A stretch of 64,000 nucleotides of DNA from Crossiella sp. S99.2 (GTDB lineage: Bacteria > Actinomycetota > Actinomycetes > Mycobacteriales > Pseudonocardiaceae), in contig NZ_JALMDK010000002.1 of assembly GCF_023094165.1 (NCBI RefSeq), positions 881,541-945,540 of the forward strand. Direction: 5' to 3'. The notes beneath the pieces are model-generated. The model did not search any database. It saw nothing but the letters and a program-made list of their open reading frames with translations, and was not told where the DNA came from. The translations under genes and the position numbers were made by a program. Below, in pieces: positions 60,598 to 64,000 of this stretch (the first letter of the stretch is position 1; each line of letters starts with the position of its first letter).

Positions 60598-61044
60598 TCA
60601 TGGCTCGCGGGTGCCGAACATGCCGACAAAGGTGGTCCGCATGACAACCTCGTCACCCCGATAGGCGCGCCCGGTGATCTCCACCAGGCCCAGCCGCTCC
60701 CGGCTCTTGGACCGGCGCGCGGAGATCACCTCCAGCTCGCTGCGCAGCACGTCGCCGGGGAAGACCGGCTTCGGCCACAGCAGTTCGGAGCAGCCCGGCG
60801 AGCCCTGCGAGGTGGAACCGGCCAGCACGTGGTCCACATAGGACCGCATCCACAGCGAGCTGGTGTACCAGCCGGAGGCGCACAGCCCGCCCAGCACCGA
60901 GGCCGCGCCCGCCTCCTCGTCCAGGTGGAAGGGCTGCGGGTCGAAGCGCTCGGCGAAATCGAGCATCTCGTCCTTGTCGATCACGATCTCGCCGAGCGGG
61001 ATGATCCGCCCCGGGATGAGGTCCTCGAACGCGATGGCTGCCAT
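60598..61044 (-). CDS. MaoC/hotdog-fold dehydratase-like protein
   Basis: 148-residue hotdog protein of the MaoC type. The hydratase motif region is FAERFDPQPFHLDEEAG, with the Asp/His dyad in place, followed by LCASGWYTSSLWMR and a PVFPGDVLRSELEV strand. Relatives act on enoyl-CoA thioesters; this lone gene gives no pathway clue. ATG 61044 is chosen over more upstream starts because the extension is unlike the family. It lies directly upstream of selD on the same strand. Confidence 0.82.
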   Translation of the reverse strand: MAAIAFEDLIPGRIIPLGEIVIDKDEMLDFAERFDPQPFHLDEEAGAASVLGGLCASGWYTSSLWMRSYVDHVLAGSTSQGSPGCSELLWPKPVFPGDVLRSELEVISARRSKSRERLGLVEITGRAYRGDEVVMRTTFVGMFGTREP

Positions 61045-61143
61045 GCCAACGATCGTGCCACTGAAAAGCCTTCGATCCAGCGGGAACCGGGAGGGGTGTT
61101 CGGCCGTCAAAGGGGTGACCTGCGTCCCACCCCTGGAGGTCTC

Positions 61144-61575
61144 GTGCCGACCGACCACAAGGCCCAGGTGGCCGAACTGATCGCCGACTACCGGCGCAGC
61201 CGTGACCAGCTGGGCACCGTGCAGCGCGCCTTCCGCGAAGTCAGGGAGACCGCCAGCAGCGAGGACGGCCTGGTCACGGCCACCGTCGGCCCGCGCGGCA
61301 CGCTGGTCGATCTGCGGATCACCGAGAACGCCTACCAGCGCTACCGGGCCGCCGAACTGGCCCAGGTGGTGCTCCAGGTGACCGAGGCCGCCGCCGCGCT
61401 CGCCGCGGCCAGCGCGGCCCGCGCCCTGGCCCCGCTGCTGCCGGTGGACGCGGATCCCCAGGCGGTGCTCGACGGCAGCGGCGATCTCACCGAGGCGGAA
61501 CTGAACCTGCGGCCGCCACGGGCCGATGAGGACTTCGAACAGCAGAACTGGCTGCGTGCGGGAGGAGAGCGGTGA
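61144..61575 (+). CDS. YbaB/EbfC-like protein of an ESX locus
   Basis: 143 residues. The first 100 resemble YbaB/EbfC: an N-terminal helix (AELIADYRRSRDQLGTVQRAF), then the strand pair GLVTATVGPRGTLVDLRITENAY and a long C-terminal helix. In actinobacteria such YbaB-like genes commonly lie just upstream of WXG100 genes and may act as cytosolic chaperones or DNA-binding proteins. GTG 61144 follows GGAGG. The stop overlaps the WXG100 start (GTGA). Confidence 0.8.
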   Translation: MPTDHKAQVAELIADYRRSRDQLGTVQRAFREVRETASSEDGLVTATVGPRGTLVDLRITENAYQRYRAAELAQVVLQVTEAAAALAAASAARALAPLLPVDADPQAVLDGSGDLTEAELNLRPPRADEDFEQQNWLRAGGER

Positions 61576-61880
61576 GCGGGTTCCGGGTAGAACACGAGCG
61601 GCTCAGCCGGGCCGCCGGGGACTTCGACGATTACGGCGACCGGGCCGGGGCCATCGCCACCGAACTGCAGCGGGCCCTGACCGAACAGGGCGAGTGCTGG
61701 GGTTCGGACGCGGTGGGCCGCAACTTCGCCCGCACCTACCTGCCGGACGCGCAGGCGACGCTGAAGGCCCTCGGCGAGTTGCCAGAGGCGCTGGTGGCGG
61801 TCAGCGGCAAGCTCGCGGACACCGCGGAGGAGTACCGGAGCAGCGAACGGGACGCCGAGCAGAAGCTGAAACTCACCTGA
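61572..61880 (+). CDS. WXG100-family protein
   Basis: 102-residue helical hairpin. The central turn has CWGSDAVGRNFARTY, where Trp-Gly stands for the WXG motif, and the C-terminal YRSSE fits the YxxxD/E type VII export signal. It probably pairs with the N-terminal domain of the large protein encoded 37 bases downstream, as EsxE/EsxF do for the CpnT toxin of M. tuberculosis. The start is GTG 61572, overlapping the YbaB-like gene. Confidence 0.85.
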   Translation: MSGFRVEHERLSRAAGDFDDYGDRAGAIATELQRALTEQGECWGSDAVGRNFARTYLPDAQATLKALGELPEALVAVSGKLADTAEEYRSSERDAEQKLKLT

Positions 61881-61917
61881 GTTCAGGTGAGCGCCGGGAA
61901 GTCGGGGAGAGGACGGT

Positions 61918-64000
61918 ATGGGGATCGAGCTACCGCCGGAGGTGGCCCAGGTCGCCAAGGCGCTGCGGGTGCAGTGGCCCAAGGGCGATGAGGACAAGAT
62001 GCGGCTGGCCGCCAAGGCCTGGCGTGCGGCCGGTGACGGGGTCACCCGGCTGTCCACCGAGACCGACGCGGTCGCCCAGCACGCGCTGCAGGCGGCCAAG
62101 GGGGACGCGGCCGAGTCGGCCAGGAAGCACTGGAACGGCTTTGTCGCCGCGGACACCGGCCGGATGCCCGCCATCGCCAAGGGCTGTCTGCGGGCGGCAC
62201 AGCGACTGGAGCACGCGGCCACCGAGATCGCGGCCACCAAAACCAAGATCATCGCAGAGCTGCTGAAGCTGGTCCGGCAGAGCGAGGTCGCCCAGCTGCT
62301 GGCCTCCGAGGGCGGTCTGGAGGCGCTGGCCTCGGGCAACTCCCAGGCCAGCAGCGCACTGGCCAACCTGACCAGCCTGACCGACAAGCTCGCGGGCACC
62401 GTGGTGCTCGGCGGCGACGGCTCGGTGGAGACCGACCTCTACCCGGTCACCGGCCCCGGCGCCAGGGACGGCAAGACCGGCTTCCAGGTCGACCCGGCCA
62501 CCGGCTGGCTGCTGGACCCGAAGAGCGGTCGACTGATCCACCCGGAAAGCGGCAACCTGCTGGGCATGCCCGGTGAGTACGTGCGTGACGGCGAGGGCAA
62601 CCTCGTCTACCAGAACTCCGGCCAGCCGGTGGACGTCTCCAAGGTGCTCCAGCCAAGGGACGGCGAGTACCCGCTCCCCGGCGGTGCTTCCGGGGCGCCC
62701 CCGGCCGCACCGCCGGGCACCCAGCCCGGGTTGCCCACCGAGCCGCGTCAGCCGGACCCGGGCCGGGCGGGCGATCACGAGCAGCCCTCCTTCGGTCCGC
62801 AGCCGGGCAAGGGCGCGCCGCCGCCGTACTACGACCCGAGCCCGCAGACCGGCCCGATCGAGCTGCCCCGGCAGCACCAGCCGGGACCGCCGCCGCCGTA
62901 CTACGACCCCACGCCGACCCCGGTGCACCGCGCGCCGGCCGCCCCGGCCCCGAACCAGGTCCAGCTGTCCTGGGCGGGTTCGCCGGAACCGGTCGCCGCC
63001 CCACCCGCGGCTCCACCGCCGGTGACCGCGGCCCCCGGGCCGCCCCCGCCGCAGCCGCCACCCAACTTCCAGCAGTTCGGACCGGGTGCGCCCGGTGCGC
63101 CGCCGGCGCCGCCCCCGGTCGCGCCGCCGGCCGCCCAGCCGATCGCCGGACCCGGTCACTCCGCCGTCGGCGCCCCGCACGCGGGCGCGGCGGCGGGCGG
63201 CGCGGCCGGGGTCGCGCCGGTGCCGGTGCCCGGCGGCCGCGGTGGCGTCGGGCTGGACGGCGGGTTCGGGCCGAACAAGGACTGGCGCGGGGTCCGCCCC
63301 GGCGCCGGGTACCTGGACATGGCCCCCGGCGTGCAGCCGATCGTCGAACCGGACCGCCCGGTGGCCGCCAAGATCCCGCTCCCGGCCCGCAAGGACGACG
63401 AGCTGGCGCTGTTCCTGGTGCACCTGTTCCCGTTGGGGCACATGCCAAGGCCGGCCAACCGCCCGGACCGCCAGCTGCCAAGGCCGCGCGCCGAACTGGA
63501 CTACGCCGCGGGTCTGCGCTTCGCCCCGCACGACCACCCGCAGTCCGGGCTGATCACCGGCTACCCGGTCGCGCCGGTGCCGCGCACCCCCGGCCTGGCC
63601 GCCGACCACCCGGCCGTGCTGGCGCTGATCCCGGACTACGACCCGCTCGGCGGCCAGCACGAACGCGACTGGGACCGCCGCTTCCTGGCCCGCGCGGCCC
63701 AGGACGACCGGGCCGCCGAGTACGCCTGGCCGCCCGCCGAGCTGTGCCCGGAAGGCGGTGTCGACCCGGACGGGGCCGAGCCGATCGTGCTCTCGGTCGG
63801 GTCGATCGTGGACCGGTTCGGCCAGCGGGACGGCCGGGTCTTCGCCGTGGACGGCACCCCGTTCACCGAACGCGGTCTGCCACCGGAACTGATCGGCCAG
63901 GGCTACCACCGGTTCCAGGTGGCCCGCGAGCTGCCGGTGTGGCGCACGGTGGCCGCGCCGTGGTTCGGTCAGGCAGGCGGCGGGGTCCGGTTCCGGGCCA
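61918..64000 (+). CDS. ESX-exported polymorphic toxin with TNT-type C-terminus (3' end cut off)
   Basis: 694 residues visible. Residues 1-150 are helical and ESX-like. A short repeat-like stretch (DPATGWLLDPKSGRLIHPESGNL) and a Pro-rich linker (about 240-440, PPPYYDP repeats) follow. The C-terminal region from about 590 matches the tuberculosis necrotizing toxin fold: AWPPAELCPEGG, GSIVDRFGQRDGRVF, GTPFTERGLPP, YHRFQVARELPV, APWFGQAGGGVRF. TNT domains hydrolyse NAD+. The GGGTQ Gln known to matter in CpnT is Arg here (GGGVRF). ATG follows GGGGAGAGGA. The end and any immunity gene lie outside the window. Confidence 0.85.
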   Translation, partial: MGIELPPEVAQVAKALRVQWPKGDEDKMRLAAKAWRAAGDGVTRLSTETDAVAQHALQAAKGDAAESARKHWNGFVAADTGRMPAIAKGCLRAAQRLEHAATEIAATKTKIIAELLKLVRQSEVAQLLASEGGLEALASGNSQASSALANLTSLTDKLAGTVVLGGDGSVETDLYPVTGPGARDGKTGFQVDPATGWLLDPKSGRLIHPESGNLLGMPGEYVRDGEGNLVYQNSGQPVDVSKVLQPRDGEYPLPGGASGAPPAAPPGTQPGLPTEPRQPDPGRAGDHEQPSFGPQPGKGAPPPYYDPSPQTGPIELPRQHQPGPPPPYYDPTPTPVHRAPAAPAPNQVQLSWAGSPEPVAAPPAAPPPVTAAPGPPPPQPPPNFQQFGPGAPGAPPAPPPVAPPAAQPIAGPGHSAVGAPHAGAAAGGAAGVAPVPVPGGRGGVGLDGGFGPNKDWRGVRPGAGYLDMAPGVQPIVEPDRPVAAKIPLPARKDDELALFLVHLFPLGHMPRPANRPDRQLPRPRAELDYAAGLRFAPHDHPQSGLITGYPVAPVPRTPGLAADHPAVLALIPDYDPLGGQHERDWDRRFLARAAQDDRAAEYAWPPAELCPEGGVDPDGAEPIVLSVGSIVDRFGQRDGRVFAVDGTPFTERGLPPELIGQGYHRFQVARELPVWRTVAAPWFGQAGGGVRFRA

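Overview
The window is high-GC (about 70%) actinobacterial DNA, most likely from the order Pseudonocardiales (a Crossiella/Saccharothrix/Actinosynnema-type genome). The evidence is GTG-rich starts, ATGA/GTGA stop-start overlaps, type VII (ESX)-associated genes, DUF3558 and EspG, and a conserved chromosomal backbone. The order pmmB, deoD, two M20 amidohydrolases, cyclotransferase, lpdA, glpD, accA3, maf, accE/accD, birA, PH-domain protein follows the Mycobacterium tuberculosis Rv3308 to Rv3278c stretch from memory. Lineage-specific modules are inserted between these genes. I see no rRNA, tRNA, CRISPR array, insertion sequence or prophage, and no gene-free stretch longer than about 220 bases.

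Layout. 0-2.8 kb: two tandem secreted GH18 chitinases. 2.8-5.6 kb: TetR regulator, RHH/Fic-type pair, MerR regulator with aldo/keto reductase. 5.6-9.9 kb: phosphomutase, purine nucleoside phosphorylase, membrane Ser/Thr kinase. 9.9-14 kb: xylose genes xylB-xylR-xylA. 14-18.7 kb: small membrane protein, two M20 amidohydrolases, AbiEi/DUF559 protein, cyclotransferase. 18.8-23.1 kb: lpdA and a duplicated wall-protein/class F sortase module. 23.1-27.4 kb: glycerol genes glpFK/glpD. 27.4-30.5 kb: EspG, PPE-like, small ESX protein and DUF3558. 30.5-37.3 kb: GNAT, two DUF1707 proteins, accA3, dicarboxylate transporter, maf. 37.3-44.7 kb: alpha-galactosidase/ROK, Xaa-Pro peptidase, TetR/esterase. 44.7-48.9 kb: accD-(secreted protein)-accE and questin-oxidase-like gene. 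48.9-51.2 kb: a sigma factor fused to an extracellular CAP domain, divergent from a second CAP protein. 51.2-57 kb: birA, PH protein, HMG-CoA lyase, cbiZ, LAL regulator. 57.2-59.6 kb: an unrecognised five-gene operon around a Tat-exported six-cysteine protein and a CxxC thioredoxin-like protein. 59.6-61 kb: selD and MaoC-like gene. 61.1-64 kb: YbaB, WXG100 and the start of a TNT-type toxin, cut by the window end.

Most interesting points. (1) A single polypeptide joins an ECF-like sigma factor, a zinc-finger-like segment, membrane helices, a Pro/Thr linker and a degenerate CAP domain, opposite an intact CAP protein. (2) Intergenic palindromic repeats built on TTGGSCCAA and CGTACG occur at five loci, all at gene 3' ends and four of them between convergent genes. 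(3) The Tat/CxxC operon next to a LAL regulator. (4) The sortase module, in which one of two paralogous substrates has lost its anchor. (5) A secreted-protein gene sits inside the accD-accE operon with 4-base overlaps on both sides.

All calls come from reading the sequence and from remembered family features. No database search was possible.
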